Numbered from the stretch's first letter, positions 8,275 to 18,152 are shown. The stretch: 64,000 nucleotides of DNA from Pleomorphomonas koreensis DSM 23070 (GCF_000425185.1 NZ_AULH01000007.1:186001-250000); one strand, 5' to 3'. Numbers and translations are program-made. The notes: a model not told the origin generated them from the letters alone.

Positions 8275-10167
8275 ATGCCTGTTTCCAGCGCTCTCTCGAC
8301 GGCCCTGACCGGCATCAAGACGACCCAGCAGCAGCTGGGCGTGACGTCGGCCAACATCGCCAACGCCAAGAGCACCGGCTACAGCCGCCAGTCGATGACC
8401 TCGTCGGCGCTGGTCGCCGGATCGAGGGTCTATGGCGTCGGTGCCAACCAGGTCAAACGCGAGATCAACCTTCTCGTGCAGACGCAGTGGCGCACCGCCA
8501 CGGCCAATTCCGCCTATGCCGACACACGTCTCACGGCCTTGTCGGCCCTCGACAGCTATTGGGGCGCCCCGAACAGCACCAGCTCGCTGACGTCGGTCTA
8601 CGGCGGCTTCACCAGCGCGTTGCAGAAGCTGGCCACCACGCCGGGCGACTCGGCGACGCAGGGCAGCGCCGTCTCCACCGCCCAGACCCTGGCGACCCGC
8701 CTCAACCAGCTGTCGGGCAACGTGCAGTCGCTGCGGCAGGAGGCGGAGTCCAACATCGCCAACGCCGTCAGCCGCGTCAACTCGCTGCTGTCGACCATTT
8801 CCGATCTCGACAAGCAGATCGTCGCCACCGGCGCCGGCGGCACCAACAGCACCGCCGGCCTGCAGGACAAGCGCGACGCCGCCGTCGACGAACTGTCCGA
8901 ATACATGGACATCCACGTCACCGACCAGTTCGGCGGCGGCATCGCCATCTCGCTCACCGACGGCACCCAGCTCTACGACAACGTGCCGGTGACGCTGAGT
9001 TTCGACCAGCAGGGCGTGGTCGACGCCTCGCGCGTCTATTCCGCCGACGACAGCCAGCGCTCGCTCGGCACCATCCGCATCAGCTCCGGCCCCGGCAGCG
9101 GCTTCGACCTGTTCAAGAGCGGCTCGCTGCGCTCGGGCAAGATCGCCGCCTACAAGGAACTGCGCGACGAGACGCTCGTCCAGGCGCAGGCGCAGCTCGA
9201 CACCATCGCCGCCACGCTGTCGAAGGCGACCTCGACGCGTCAGGCGTCGGGTGCATCGTTCGAGGATACGACCGCCAAGGTCGCCGGCTACACGCTCGAC
9301 GTCTCCGGCTTCACCGAGGGCAACACGCTCAAGGTCGAGTATACGACGGCCGCCGGAAGCAAGAAGGCGATCACCTTCGTCGGCTACAACTCCGGCGCTT
9401 CCGCCGCCCCCGGTGACAGCTTCACGGCCGATCCGGGCGACACGGTGGTCGGCATCGACGTCACCGGCGACATCGGCGCCCAGATCGCCGCCGCGCTCAA
9501 CACCGCCACCGGCGGCACCGACTTCAACGGTTCGGTGTCGACGTCGGGCACGCTGACGCTGTCGGCCTCGACCGACACGTCGACGGCGCCGCATGCCACG
9601 CTCCGCACCGTCAGCGGCGAGATCAGCGTGTCGGGCGTGCAGGACGGCCACCAGGAATTCCCGCTGTTCGTCGACAGCTCCACCGGCCAGGCCTACACCG
9701 GCCTCACCAACGGCGCGGACAATATCAACGGCCTCGCCGCCCGCATCTCGGTCAATCCCAAGGTGGTGGCCGATCCGTCGCTGACGGTGAAATACGACAG
9801 CTCGACGCTGTCGGGCGACGGCACGCGGCCGCAGGCCATTCTCGACGCGCTCGACGGACGCACCTATGCCTATTCCGCCACCATCGGTATCGGCTCCGCC
9901 TCCACACCGTTCACCGGCAGCTTCGAAGGCCTCCTGTCGCAGGTGATCAATACCCAGGGCGCCCAGGTCGAGGACGCCCAGAATGTCTCCGACGGCCAGT
10001 CGGTCGTCACCTCCAACCTCAAGGAACGTTATGACAACAGCCGCGCCGTCGATTTCGACACCGAGCTGATGTCGCTCATCCAGCTGCAAACGTCCTATTC
10101 GGCCAATGCCCGGGTGCTCTCCGTGGCGCAGGAGTTGATAGACGTGCTGATGAACACGTTCAAATAA
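8275..10167 (+). CDS. flgK: Flagellar hook-associated protein 1, FlgK
   Basis: First hook-filament junction protein, 630 residues. The N terminus has SSALSTALTGIKTTQQQLGV and NIANAKSTGYSRQ. The C terminus ends with the heptad-like EVLSLIQLQTSYSANARVL-type segment shared by axial proteins. A central insert of about residues 340-470 contains IN-like repeats (for example VSGFTEGNTLKVEY and GSVSTSGTLTLSAS). It lies 77 bp after flgE with no promoter that I can see in the gap, so it is probably cotranscribed. Confidence 0.96.
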   Translation: MPVSSALSTALTGIKTTQQQLGVTSANIANAKSTGYSRQSMTSSALVAGSRVYGVGANQVKREINLLVQTQWRTATANSAYADTRLTALSALDSYWGAPNSTSSLTSVYGGFTSALQKLATTPGDSATQGSAVSTAQTLATRLNQLSGNVQSLRQEAESNIANAVSRVNSLLSTISDLDKQIVATGAGGTNSTAGLQDKRDAAVDELSEYMDIHVTDQFGGGIAISLTDGTQLYDNVPVTLSFDQQGVVDASRVYSADDSQRSLGTIRISSGPGSGFDLFKSGSLRSGKIAAYKELRDETLVQAQAQLDTIAATLSKATSTRQASGASFEDTTAKVAGYTLDVSGFTEGNTLKVEYTTAAGSKKAITFVGYNSGASAAPGDSFTADPGDTVVGIDVTGDIGAQIAAALNTATGGTDFNGSVSTSGTLTLSASTDTSTAPHATLRTVSGEISVSGVQDGHQEFPLFVDSSTGQAYTGLTNGADNINGLAARISVNPKVVADPSLTVKYDSSTLSGDGTRPQAILDALDGRTYAYSATIGIGSASTPFTGSFEGLLSQVINTQGAQVEDAQNVSDGQSVVTSNLKERYDNSRAVDFDTELMSLIQLQTSYSANARVLSVAQELIDVLMNTFK

Positions 10168-10211
10168 TCGCCGGCAGCGCCGAAGCGCCGCCAAGTCGTG
10201 GGTAGGATGCC

Positions 10212-11885
10212 ATGCCGATCAACAGCGTGCTCACCAATCCGAACATGTCGCTCCTGTCGACCATGCGGCAGCAGCTTGAGGACATGCAGCGCCAGCTGTC
10301 GACGGGACAGAAGGCGGCGACATATGGCGCGCTCGGCGCCGAGCGGACGCAGTCGATCACCTTCCGGTCGAAGCTCTCCGAACTCGACAGCTACCTGCAG
10401 AACTCCGACGTGCTGAACATGCGCGTCTCCCTGCTCGACAAGTCGATGAGCCGGCTGGAGGATATCCCGAGCGACGCCGCCGCCTCGATCGATCCGAACA
10501 CCTACAACATCGATTCCACCGGCACCACCACCGGCCAGAAGAGCGCCAAGATCGCCCTCAACGAGGTGATCGGCCTGCTCAATTCGGAAGCCGACGGCCG
10601 CTATCTGATGTCCGGCAAGTCCACCGATACCAAGCCGGTGGTCAGCATGGACGAGATGCTCAACGGCTCCGGCACCAAGGCCGGCCTGAAGCAGGTGGTC
10701 GCCGAGCGCTACACGGCCGATCTCGGCACGGGCAAGCTCGGCCGCCTCGGCCTCGGCACCGCCACCGGCGCGGTCGCTGGCGACACGGTCACCATCACCC
10801 GGCAGGGCGCCACCGACACGCCGCCGTCGGTGTCCGCCGAATTCGGCTACAAGCTGTCGGGCGCCTCGGCCTCGACGACCGACGCCACCCACATCTCCGT
10901 GACGCCGACCAGCGGCACCGACAGCGCCGGCAAGACCGTCACCACCGCCTACAACATCCAGTTCGGTTCCGGGCTTCAGGCCGGCGACAGCGTGTCGCTG
11001 GAGCTGGAGAACCCGGACGGCACCAAGTCGACCGTCAAGCTGGCCGCCACGCTGACCGACCCGCCGGGCGACGGCCAGTTCACCATGGTGCAGGACACCA
11101 GCACCACGCCGCCCACCGTCGACGTGGCGGCCACCGCCGCCAAGTTCCAGGCCCGCCTCAACGACAGCCTGACCACCGAGACGAAGACCAGCTTCCAGGC
11201 CGCCTCGATGATGCGGGCGTCGGATAGCTTCTTCGACACGGCGGGCGGCAAGATGCCGCAACGCGTCGATGCCGCGTCGGCGGCGGACCTCGCCACCGCC
11301 ACCGGTCTCCGCGACGGCACCGACACCGACACCGTGCAATGGTACAAGGGCTATAACGCCGCCATCGATCCGAACGACGTCTCGACCTCGCCGCGCAACG
11401 ACGTGACGGCGCGCGTCGACAGCAACATCAGCGTCGGCTACGGCGTCCGGGCCAACGAAACCGCCTATGCCAACCTGGTGCGTTCGCTCGCCGTGATGAC
11501 GGTGGCCGAGTTCGATCCCAAGGCCGGCACCTCGGCCGACACCAATGCCACCACCGACGCCGAGCGGCAGAAGAACCTCGAAATCGAGAAGGCGCGCTAT
11601 TCGGCGCTGGCGGGCCGGGTGGACGGCGTTCTCGCCTTTGCCGACGGCAGCCAGAAGCCGACCGACATCCACACCGAGATCGCCGTGTCCGGCAACGTCG
11701 CCAAGAGCGCCGCCGACCGGCAGACCAGCTCCAAGACGACGCTGCAGGTCATGCTCGACGGCGTCGAGGGCATCAACAAGGAAGATCTGACCGCTCAGAT
11801 CCTGACGCTGCAGACCCGCATGCAGGCGAGCTACACGACGTCGATGATCCTCAACAACCTCAGCCTGCTCAACTATATGAAGTGA
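10212..11885 (+). CDS. flgL: Flagellar hook-associated protein 3, FlgL
   Basis: Second junction protein, 557 residues, well above the usual 300-350. The N terminus (PNMSLLSTMRQQLEDMQRQLSTG) is flagellin/FlgL-like. The C terminus (LQTRMQASYTTSMILNNLSLLNYMK) is a typical axial helix. Between them is a large insert with Thr/Asp-rich beta segments. The start follows a TAGGATGCC ribosome site. It is the last gene of the hook run and meets flbT tail to tail across about 180 bp that contains a short CTTCC/GGAAG hairpin but no clear U-tract. Confidence 0.93.
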   Translation: MPINSVLTNPNMSLLSTMRQQLEDMQRQLSTGQKAATYGALGAERTQSITFRSKLSELDSYLQNSDVLNMRVSLLDKSMSRLEDIPSDAAASIDPNTYNIDSTGTTTGQKSAKIALNEVIGLLNSEADGRYLMSGKSTDTKPVVSMDEMLNGSGTKAGLKQVVAERYTADLGTGKLGRLGLGTATGAVAGDTVTITRQGATDTPPSVSAEFGYKLSGASASTTDATHISVTPTSGTDSAGKTVTTAYNIQFGSGLQAGDSVSLELENPDGTKSTVKLAATLTDPPGDGQFTMVQDTSTTPPTVDVAATAAKFQARLNDSLTTETKTSFQAASMMRASDSFFDTAGGKMPQRVDAASAADLATATGLRDGTDTDTVQWYKGYNAAIDPNDVSTSPRNDVTARVDSNISVGYGVRANETAYANLVRSLAVMTVAEFDPKAGTSADTNATTDAERQKNLEIEKARYSALAGRVDGVLAFADGSQKPTDIHTEIAVSGNVAKSAADRQTSSKTTLQVMLDGVEGINKEDLTAQILTLQTRMQASYTTSMILNNLSLLNYMK

Positions 11886-12066
11886 CGGGCAAGGATATCC
11901 GGCGGCACGGCAAGGGGAGGGCACCAACCGCCTCTTCCGGCCGGCGATCCTCCTTCCAGCAAGGAAGGGGGCAAGCTGCGCGGCCGTTCCAAAGATGAAA
12001 ATATCATCGTGGTCCGCGTCGGCGGACCATCTCATGCCGGGCGGCTATTTCTTCCGCAACCCCGTC

Positions 12067-12480
12067 TCAAGACTTGTCGGCGTCGGCCGCCGTCGGGTTG
12101 AGCGCGGCGAAGATCAGCTTCTCGTGCTCGATCAGGGCGCGGGCTTCCTTCAGCGCCTTGTAGAGCTGGTCGGCGATGATGTGGTTGCTGATCCGCGTCA
12201 CGAAGGGGATGGTGCTCGGCGCCGCCTGGATGATGTCCTGGACGAGCGTGAAATAATCGTCCTGGAACTTGGCGATCTCCCGCGACAGGTACATCAGCTG
12301 CACGGCAAGGTAGATCCTCTTGGCCGGCGTGTCGGCGGACTCCACCGTCAGGATGTCCTTCTCACGCAGGATCGGGGCGTTGCCCTCGATGTAGAGACGC
12401 GTGCGCTGGTCGTCGTTGGTGATCAGCGATTCGCCGATGATGATGCGCTCGCCGGGCTTCAGTTCAACCTTGAGGGTCAT
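12067..12480 (-). CDS. flbT: Flagellin synthesis regulator FlbT
   Basis: Alphaproteobacterial FlbT, 137 residues. The opening MTLKVELKPGERIIIGESLI and the central LYIEGNAPILREKDIL are family hallmarks. In Caulobacter, FlbT binds the 5' untranslated region of flagellin mRNA and stops translation until the hook is complete; in Brucella it acts positively. It sits 23 bp downstream of the flagellin-like gene, so the two form an operon. Its usual partner flaF lies 6 kb away beyond both flagellins, which is unusual. Confidence 0.95.
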   Translation of the reverse strand: MTLKVELKPGERIIIGESLITNDDQRTRLYIEGNAPILREKDILTVESADTPAKRIYLAVQLMYLSREIAKFQDDYFTLVQDIIQAAPSTIPFVTRISNHIIADQLYKALKEARALIEHEKLIFAALNPTAADADKS

Positions 12481-12503
12481 CGGGGTGCGGTCCTGTCGAA
12501 AGG

Positions 12504-13688
12504 TCAGCTGCTGCCGCCGCCGAGAAGGCGGAGGATGCCGTTATCGGCGGTCTGGGTGATGGAGAACGAACTGATGGCCAACTGCTGCTGCGTGCTGAGC
12601 GCCAGCATGGTGGCCGCCTCCTCGTCCTTGTTCGAAGCGCGCAACGATTCCGCCGTCGAGTTCAGCACCTCGGAGAAGCTGCCGACGAAGTCGGCGCGGC
12701 TTTTCAGGAGCGTCAGGCCGATGCCGATGTTGGTGGCGTGCTTCTGCGTGGCCTGGCGGGCGTCGGCCACCGTCTGCTTGGCGGCCTCGGCGTCGGTGCG
12801 CTTCACCCAGGACGAGGCGGTGGCCGACGTCAGGTCGGCGATGGCGGTGGTGGTGCCGCCGGCATCGGTCTTGTCGATGGTGAAGCCGTCGGCCGCCTCC
12901 ACCGTCAGCACGCCGTCGGTATCGAGCGAGGCGCGCAGGCCCTTGTCGGGCAGGGAGAAGGCGGTGACCAGATCGCCGGCCGTGGTGTCGGCGGTGACGG
13001 TCAGCGTGTTGACGATGTTCGGCGGCGAGGCCGAATCCTTGACGTAGATCGTGTCGCCGACCGCGTACTGGCCGGAGTCGGTCAGCTTGCTGGTGGTCTT
13101 CAGCGGCTTGGGCGGCGATCCGCCGTCGGTCAGCTTGGTCTCGAAGGTGGCGAGCTTGCCCTCGTCGAGCTTCTTGAGGCCGAGCGTGTTGAGAAGGTCG
13201 GTGAAGTCCACCGCGTCGATGGTGACGGATTCGTCCTGGTCGGCGGACAGGTAGAGCTTCAGTTCGTTGCCGGCGCCGAGCAGCAAGTTCTTGCCACCGT
13301 AGGAGGAGTCCTTGGCGGTCTCGACGATATGGTCGAGAATGCTGTTGTATTCCTTGGCAAGGTCGGCCCGATCGAAGGCGCTCTTGCTGGAGGCGGCGCG
13401 CGTCACCACGCCTTTCAGCGTGTCGATGCTGTCGGTGATCGAGGTGAGGCCGTTGTTGGCGCTGTTGATGACGCCGAGGCCCTGGTCGAGGCGCTCGAGA
13501 TACTTGTCGAGCGCGGCGGCGTGCAGCGACAGGTTCTTGGCGGAGATGTAGGCGCTGGGATCGTCGAGCGCCGTCTGCACCTTGATGCCGGTGGTCAGCC
13601 GCTGGCTGGCGGCGGCCGATTCATCGCTCACCTTGTTCAGCATCGCGACGGTGCTGCGCAGCGATTTCGTCAAGGATATGTCGACCAT
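12504..13688 (-). CDS. Divergent flagellin-like protein
   Basis: A 394-residue protein with flagellin architecture. The N terminus (DISLTKSLRSTVAMLNKV, then LTTGIKVQTALDDPSAYISA) and the C terminus (ASNKDEEAATMLALSTQQQLAISSFSI) match the D0/D1 helices. It is much shorter than the two flagellins across the intergenic region (588 and 592 aa) and clearly diverged, with Lys/Ser-rich middle segments and one IN-like unit (LTVTADTTAGDLV, then DGVLTVEAADG). It may be a minor filament or junction subunit. The ATG follows a GAGAGG site. It shares an operon with flbT and its own promoter must lie in 13689-14014. Confidence 0.88.
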   Translation of the reverse strand: MVDISLTKSLRSTVAMLNKVSDESAAASQRLTTGIKVQTALDDPSAYISAKNLSLHAAALDKYLERLDQGLGVINSANNGLTSITDSIDTLKGVVTRAASSKSAFDRADLAKEYNSILDHIVETAKDSSYGGKNLLLGAGNELKLYLSADQDESVTIDAVDFTDLLNTLGLKKLDEGKLATFETKLTDGGSPPKPLKTTSKLTDSGQYAVGDTIYVKDSASPPNIVNTLTVTADTTAGDLVTAFSLPDKGLRASLDTDGVLTVEAADGFTIDKTDAGGTTTAIADLTSATASSWVKRTDAEAAKQTVADARQATQKHATNIGIGLTLLKSRADFVGSFSEVLNSTAESLRASNKDEEAATMLALSTQQQLAISSFSITQTADNGILRLLGGGSS

Positions 13689-14014
13689 CGGCAGGCCTCT
13701 CAGCGATGCGTCCCGGAGACGGCGCGTTGCATTTTGAGAATCATAGCGCCCAATTGGTTAAGAATAGCTGTTCACGCATCGAAGAAAAGCCCGCAACCGG
13801 CCGAAAAATCGGCCTGTTTTCCAAGATGTCGGCGTTAACCACTCTCGGGACCGCCGGCGATGGACCATTGGACAAAAGTCTCGAGCGCGAGAAATTCCGA
13901 GCAAAGGCGGCATTTGACCGACGCCATTAACGGCTCGGCAACGGGTCAGCGCTAGGGTCGGTCCACTTCCTCAGAACGGGGAAGATGAGTTCACCCAAGG
14001 AATGGGATGTAAAA
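13689..14014. other. Divergent regulatory region between flagellin-like gene and flagellin 1
   Basis: 326 bp without a gene. It holds a hairpin GGCCGA-AAAA-TCGGCC followed by TGTTTT (13798-13819), which looks like an intrinsic terminator or attenuator on the plus strand. A GTTAACC motif is at 13833-13839. A weak GG-N10-GC element (13937-13950) resembles a sigma-54 core but lacks the consensus flanks. AGAACGGGGAAG and CAAGGAATGGG precede the flagellin start as ribosome-site candidates. Confidence 0.5.
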
Positions 14015-15793
14015 ATGTCCGACATCAACCTGACCAAGGCCGTCCGCCAGAACCTGCTCACGCTGCAGGGCACCGCGAAGATGATGGCGACGACGCAGAA
14101 CCGCCTCGCCACCGGCAACAAGGTCAACTCCGCCCTCGACAATCCCTCGAACTTCTTCACCGCGTCCTCGCTGAATTCGCGCGCCAGCGACCTCAGCAAC
14201 CTGATGGACTCGATGGCGAGCGGCATCAAGACGATCGAAGCGGCCGACAACGGCCTCAGCTCGATCACCAAGACGCTGGAGTCGATGCAGTCGACCCTGC
14301 GCCAGGCCCGTCAGGACAAGTCCTTCGAGACCGCCTCCTACACGCTCGGCACGGCCACCGACTACGCCAACGACCAGATCAGCTTCACCGGCGGCGCCTT
14401 CGGTGCCGGCGGCAAGGGCACCGTCAAGCTGATGACCGATTCGGCCCAGTCCGCGACGGGCGCGGCCAGTTACGCGGCTCCGACGGCGGCCGCCAATGCC
14501 AGCCTGACCGGCGCCGCCTCCCTGGCTTCGCCGATCGACTTCAGCGCCAGCAGCGGCGCCAACGCCGGCAGCCTGAAGTTCACCTACGGCGGCGTCACCG
14601 CCACGGCCGCGTTTACCACTTCCGATACGGCTGCCTCTGGCAGCGACATCGTGACCCGCGTGCAGGCGGCGATCGACGCCACCGCGCTCAACGGCAAGCT
14701 GACCGCCTCGCTCGATAGCTCCAACCACCTGGTGGTGAAGGCTAACGATCAGGACGATGGCAAGGCCGTCACCACCACCGGCAGCACCGCGGCCACGCTG
14801 ACCGCCGTCATGGGCTCGCCGACTTCGGTCACCGGCTCCGACGGCAAGAACACCTTCTCGGTCAACGGCGTCGAGGTCAACCTGACGGCGGACGACAGCA
14901 CCGTCGCCAAGGCGGTCTCGACCATCAACACCCAGCTCAGCAACGCCGGCTCGAAGTTCAAGGCGGTGGAAGACTCGGGCAAGCTGAAGATCCAGGCCAA
15001 CGACTCGACGGCCGGCAAGCTGAAGATCACCGGCGCCGATGCCTCGCTGTTCGGCGCGGCGTCCGACGACGCGACGATCCATCTCGCCAAGACCACCGAT
15101 CAATTGGTCAACGAGATCAACAACAACTCCGGTCTGTCCTCGAAGATCAAGGCGTCCAACGACAACGGCAAGCTGCGTCTCCAGAACCTGTCGACGCAGG
15201 ATCTCAGCATCGACGGCGTGACGTCGTCGGGCGAGATCGACGGTACCTCGGCCGGCGCCGCCAAGATCGACGGCAACTCGGTGCGTACCGGTTTCGCCGA
15301 TCAGTTCAACGAGCTGCGCGATCAGCTCGACAAGCTGGCCGACGATGCCTCGTTCAACGGTATCAACCTCTTGCGCGGCGACAAGCTGAAGATCACCTTC
15401 AACGAAACCGGCGCCTCGTCGATCGATATCCAGGCCAAGGACGGCAAGTCCGTCGACTCGACCAGCCTCGGCGTGCCCACCACGCTGAAGGCGCAGGACC
15501 TCGACTCCGACGACACCATCGACGGTTTCCTCGATCAGGTGAAGGCCGGCCTCAACAAGGTCCGCTCGCAGTCTTCGGCCTTCGGCTCCAACCTGTCGGT
15601 CGTCGAAAACCGCCAGGACTTCTCGAAGAACATGATCAACACCCTGCAGACGGGCGCCGGCAACCTGACGCTCGCCGACATGAACGAGGAAGCGGCCAAC
15701 ATGGTTGCGCTGCAGACCCGCCAGTCGCTGGCGACCTCCTCGCTCTCCATGGCCAACCAGGCCGACCAGAACGTGCTTCAGCTTCTCCGCTGA
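14015..15793 (+). CDS. Flagellin 1
   Basis: Major filament subunit candidate, 592 residues. The N-terminal D0/D1 helices run to about residue 115 and the C-terminal ones occupy roughly the last 150 residues, ending [14 protein letters not shown] central insert contains three tandem IN-type modules of about 50-60 residues, each a beta strand pair, a helix such as VTRVQAAID or VSTINTQL, and a closing strand pair such as SGKLKIQAND. ATG 14015 begins the conserved [12 protein letters not shown]; an in-frame ATG 30 bp upstream is less likely. A strong terminator follows. Flagellin 2 is a near-duplicate 530 bp downstream. Confidence 0.95.
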   Translation: MSDINLTKAVRQNLLTLQGTAKMMATTQNRLATGNKVNSALDNPSNFFTASSLNSRASDLSNLMDSMASGIKTIEAADNGLSSITKTLESMQSTLRQARQDKSFETASYTLGTATDYANDQISFTGGAFGAGGKGTVKLMTDSAQSATGAASYAAPTAAANASLTGAASLASPIDFSASSGANAGSLKFTYGGVTATAAFTTSDTAASGSDIVTRVQAAIDATALNGKLTASLDSSNHLVVKANDQDDGKAVTTTGSTAATLTAVMGSPTSVTGSDGKNTFSVNGVEVNLTADDSTVAKAVSTINTQLSNAGSKFKAVEDSGKLKIQANDSTAGKLKITGADASLFGAASDDATIHLAKTTDQLVNEINNNSGLSSKIKASNDNGKLRLQNLSTQDLSIDGVTSSGEIDGTSAGAAKIDGNSVRTGFADQFNELRDQLDKLADDASFNGINLLRGDKLKITFNETGASSIDIQAKDGKSVDSTSLGVPTTLKAQDLDSDDTIDGFLDQVKAGLNKVRSQSSAFGSNLSVVENRQDFSKNMINTLQTGAGNLTLADMNEEAANMVALQTRQSLATSSLSMANQADQNVLQLLR

Positions 15794-15824
15794 GGCCAGT
15801 CGGTCCGAATCAAACGACAGACGT

Positions 15825-15858
15825 GGGGGCGGGCCAGAAGGCCCGCCCCTTCTTTTTT
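15825..15858 (+). terminator. Intrinsic terminator after flagellin 1
   Basis: Stem GGGGCGGGCC / GGCCCGCCCC with an AGAA loop, followed by TTCTTTTTT. It begins 32 bp after the flagellin 1 stop and would separate the two flagellin transcripts. Confidence 0.92.
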
Positions 15859-16322
15859 GCGCCTTGCAGTCTTTGCACCGGGCGTTTCCATTTCTTAACA
15901 AATCGTTTCGCCGTCCGGAGAGGCCGCGCCTTTCAACAGTGCCGGGCCTGTCGCTTTCTTGCCGCCGGCCTCTTCCGGCCAGAGTCCGAAATGTCTTCAG
16001 GATCAAGCGGTTGTTTCTCTTCCGCTATCGGGATCGGGACGACTTGCGCCGAGGCGGCCGCCGAGACCGCCGCGGCAACGTTTGCAACTTGCCGTCTCGT
16101 TCCGATGCAGGGTGTTACCCAGCGTTAACAAGCGTTTATCGGGATTAATTCCGCTTCGTTGCAAAACGCCATGCGGAAACTTTTTGTTAACCATGTCGGG
16201 TGTTAACTCCGTCGTGAGAAGCACCGCCGCGTCCGCCATGCAAGGGATGGTTGGTCGGTCAGGCTCGGTTTGTTTGTCGGGATGAAAGAGACCCGTCAGC
16301 CCCAAGGAAGTGGGATGCAGAA
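15859..16322 (+). promoter_or_regulatory. Promoter region of flagellin 2 with TTAA-type sites
   Basis: 464 bp of relatively AT-rich intergenic DNA with no gene. It contains a near CtrA box TTAA-N7-TTAT at 16125-16139. It also contains the element TTGTTAACCATGTCGGGTGTTAAC in two parts at 16185-16208, a close relative of which lies upstream of flaF. An exact -10/-35 pair cannot be assigned. CCCCAAGGAAGTGGG just before the start supplies the ribosome site. Confidence 0.55.
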
Positions 16323-18089
16323 ATGAGCGAGATCAATCTGACCAAGGCAGTGCGCCAGAACCTTCTGTCTCTGCAAAACACTGCCAAGATGATGGCGACG
16401 ACGCAGAATCGCCTTGCGACCGGCAACAAGGTCAACACCGCCCTCGACAATCCCTCGAACTTCTTCACCGCGTCCTCGCTGAATTCGCGCGCCAGCGAAC
16501 TCGATGCGCTGCTCGACTCGATGAACAACGGCATCAAGACGATCGAAGCGGCCGACAACGGCCTGACCTCGATCACCAAGACGCTGGAATCGATGCAGTC
16601 GACGCTGCGCCAGGCCCGCCAGGACAAGACCTTCGAGACGGCGTCCTACTCGCTCGGCACGGCCACCGACTATGCCAACGACCAGCTCTCCTTCACCGGC
16701 GGCGCCTTCGGCGCCAGCGGCGGCGGCACCGTCAAGCTGATGACCGACTCGGCCCAGGCGGCGACGGGCGCGGCCGCTTACGCGGCTCCGACGGCGGCGG
16801 CCAATGCCAGCCTGACCGGTACGGCTTCCCTGGCCTCGGCGAGCGACTTCAGCTCGGCCGGCGCCGGCGACCTGAAGCTCACCTATGGCGGCGTCACCGC
16901 CACGGCGACCTTCACCACAGGCGATACGGCGCTGACCGGCGCCCAGATCGTGACCCGCGTGCAGGCGGCGATCGACGCCACGTCGCTCCAGGGCAAGCTG
17001 ACCGCCTCGCTCGACAGCTCCAACAATCTGGTGGTGAAGGCTAACGATCAGGACGATGGCAAGGCCGTCACCACCGTTGGCAGCACCGCGGCCACGCTGA
17101 CCAAGGTCATGGGCTCGCCGGCTTCGGTCACCGGTTCCGACGGCAAGTTCACCTTCTCGGTGAATGGCGTCGAGGTCAACCTGACGACGGCCGACAATAC
17201 CGCCGCCAAGGCGATTGCGACCATCAACACCCAGCTTGGCAACGCCGGCTCGAAGTTCAAGGCGGTGGAGGACTCCGGCAAGCTGAAGATCGTCGCCAAC
17301 GACTCGACGGCCGGCGCGCTGAAGATCACCGGCACCGATGCCTCGCTGTTCGGCGCGGCGACCGACGACACGTCGATCCACCTCGCCAAGTCCACCGATC
17401 AGCTGGTCAACGAGATCAACAACTCGACGCTCGGCTCGAAGATCAAGGCGTCCAACGACAACGGCAAGCTGCGCATCCAGAACCTGTCGACGCAGAGCCT
17501 TGCCGTCGACGGCGTCAGTTCGTCGGGCATGATCGACGGCACCTCGGCCGGCGCCGCCACCATCGGCGGCAACACGGTGCGCTCGGGTCTCGCCGATCAG
17601 TTCAACGTGCTGCGCGACCAGCTCGACAAGCTGGCCGACGACGCCTCGTTCAACGGCATCAACCTCTTGCGCGGCGACAAGCTGAAGATCACCTTCAACG
17701 AGACCGGCACGTCGTCGATCGACATCCAGGTGGCAGGCGGCAAGTCGGTCGACACCACCGAACTCGGCCTGCCGACGACGCTGGAAGCCAAGAGCCTCGA
17801 CTCCGACGACAGCATCGACACGCTGCTCGGCAGCGTGAAGACGGCGCTCAACGGCGTCCGGTCGCAGGCCTCGACCTTCGGCTCGAACCTCTCCGTGGTG
17901 GAGAACCGCCAGAACTTCACCAAGAACATGATGAACACGTTGCAGACCGGCGCCAGCAACCTGACGCTCGCCGACATGAACGAGGAAGCGGCCAACATGG
18001 TGGCCTTGCAGACCCGGCAGTCGCTGGCGACGTCCTCGCTGTCCATGGCCAACCAGGCCGACCAGAACGTGCTCCAGCTCTTGCGCTGA
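16323..18089 (+). CDS. Flagellin 2
   Basis: Second full-length flagellin, 588 residues, a tandem near-copy of flagellin 1 with the same three-module central insert and the same [13 protein letters not shown] end. Some stretches are identical at DNA level (for example about 59 bp around the codons for [18 protein letters not shown]), while others differ at many positions, which suggests patchwise homogenisation. ATG 16323 begins [12 protein letters not shown]; an upstream in-frame extension has no family support. It is followed by its own terminator and then flaF. Confidence 0.95.
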   Translation: MSEINLTKAVRQNLLSLQNTAKMMATTQNRLATGNKVNTALDNPSNFFTASSLNSRASELDALLDSMNNGIKTIEAADNGLTSITKTLESMQSTLRQARQDKTFETASYSLGTATDYANDQLSFTGGAFGASGGGTVKLMTDSAQAATGAAAYAAPTAAANASLTGTASLASASDFSSAGAGDLKLTYGGVTATATFTTGDTALTGAQIVTRVQAAIDATSLQGKLTASLDSSNNLVVKANDQDDGKAVTTVGSTAATLTKVMGSPASVTGSDGKFTFSVNGVEVNLTTADNTAAKAIATINTQLGNAGSKFKAVEDSGKLKIVANDSTAGALKITGTDASLFGAATDDTSIHLAKSTDQLVNEINNSTLGSKIKASNDNGKLRIQNLSTQSLAVDGVSSSGMIDGTSAGAATIGGNTVRSGLADQFNVLRDQLDKLADDASFNGINLLRGDKLKITFNETGTSSIDIQVAGGKSVDTTELGLPTTLEAKSLDSDDSIDTLLGSVKTALNGVRSQASTFGSNLSVVENRQNFTKNMMNTLQTGASNLTLADMNEEAANMVALQTRQSLATSSLSMANQADQNVLQLLR

Positions 18090-18119
18090 CGACAGGGCAG
18101 GGGTTTCGGCAGGACCGGA

Positions 18120-18152
18120 GGGCGGATCGCAAGGTCCGCCCTTTTCCTTTTT
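18120..18152 (+). terminator. Intrinsic terminator after flagellin 2
   Basis: Stem GGGCGGATC / GGTCCGCCC (one wobble pair) with a GCAA tetraloop, followed by TTTTCCTTTTT. It starts 31 bp after the stop codon. Confidence 0.9.

Noticed and set aside
7999-10194. Long minus-strand frame opposite flgK
   Set aside because: Composition (Gly/Arg/Val/Asp-rich) mirrors the sense gene; flgK is certain.
13937-13950. Sigma-54-like GG-N10-GC upstream of flagellin 1
   Set aside because: The flanking bases do not fit TGGCAY-N5-TTGC and there is no FlbD-like repeat 90 bp upstream.
13991-16006. Long minus-strand frame opposite flagellin 1
   Set aside because: Antisense shadow of a high-GC gene; the same artefact is seen opposite flagellin 2.
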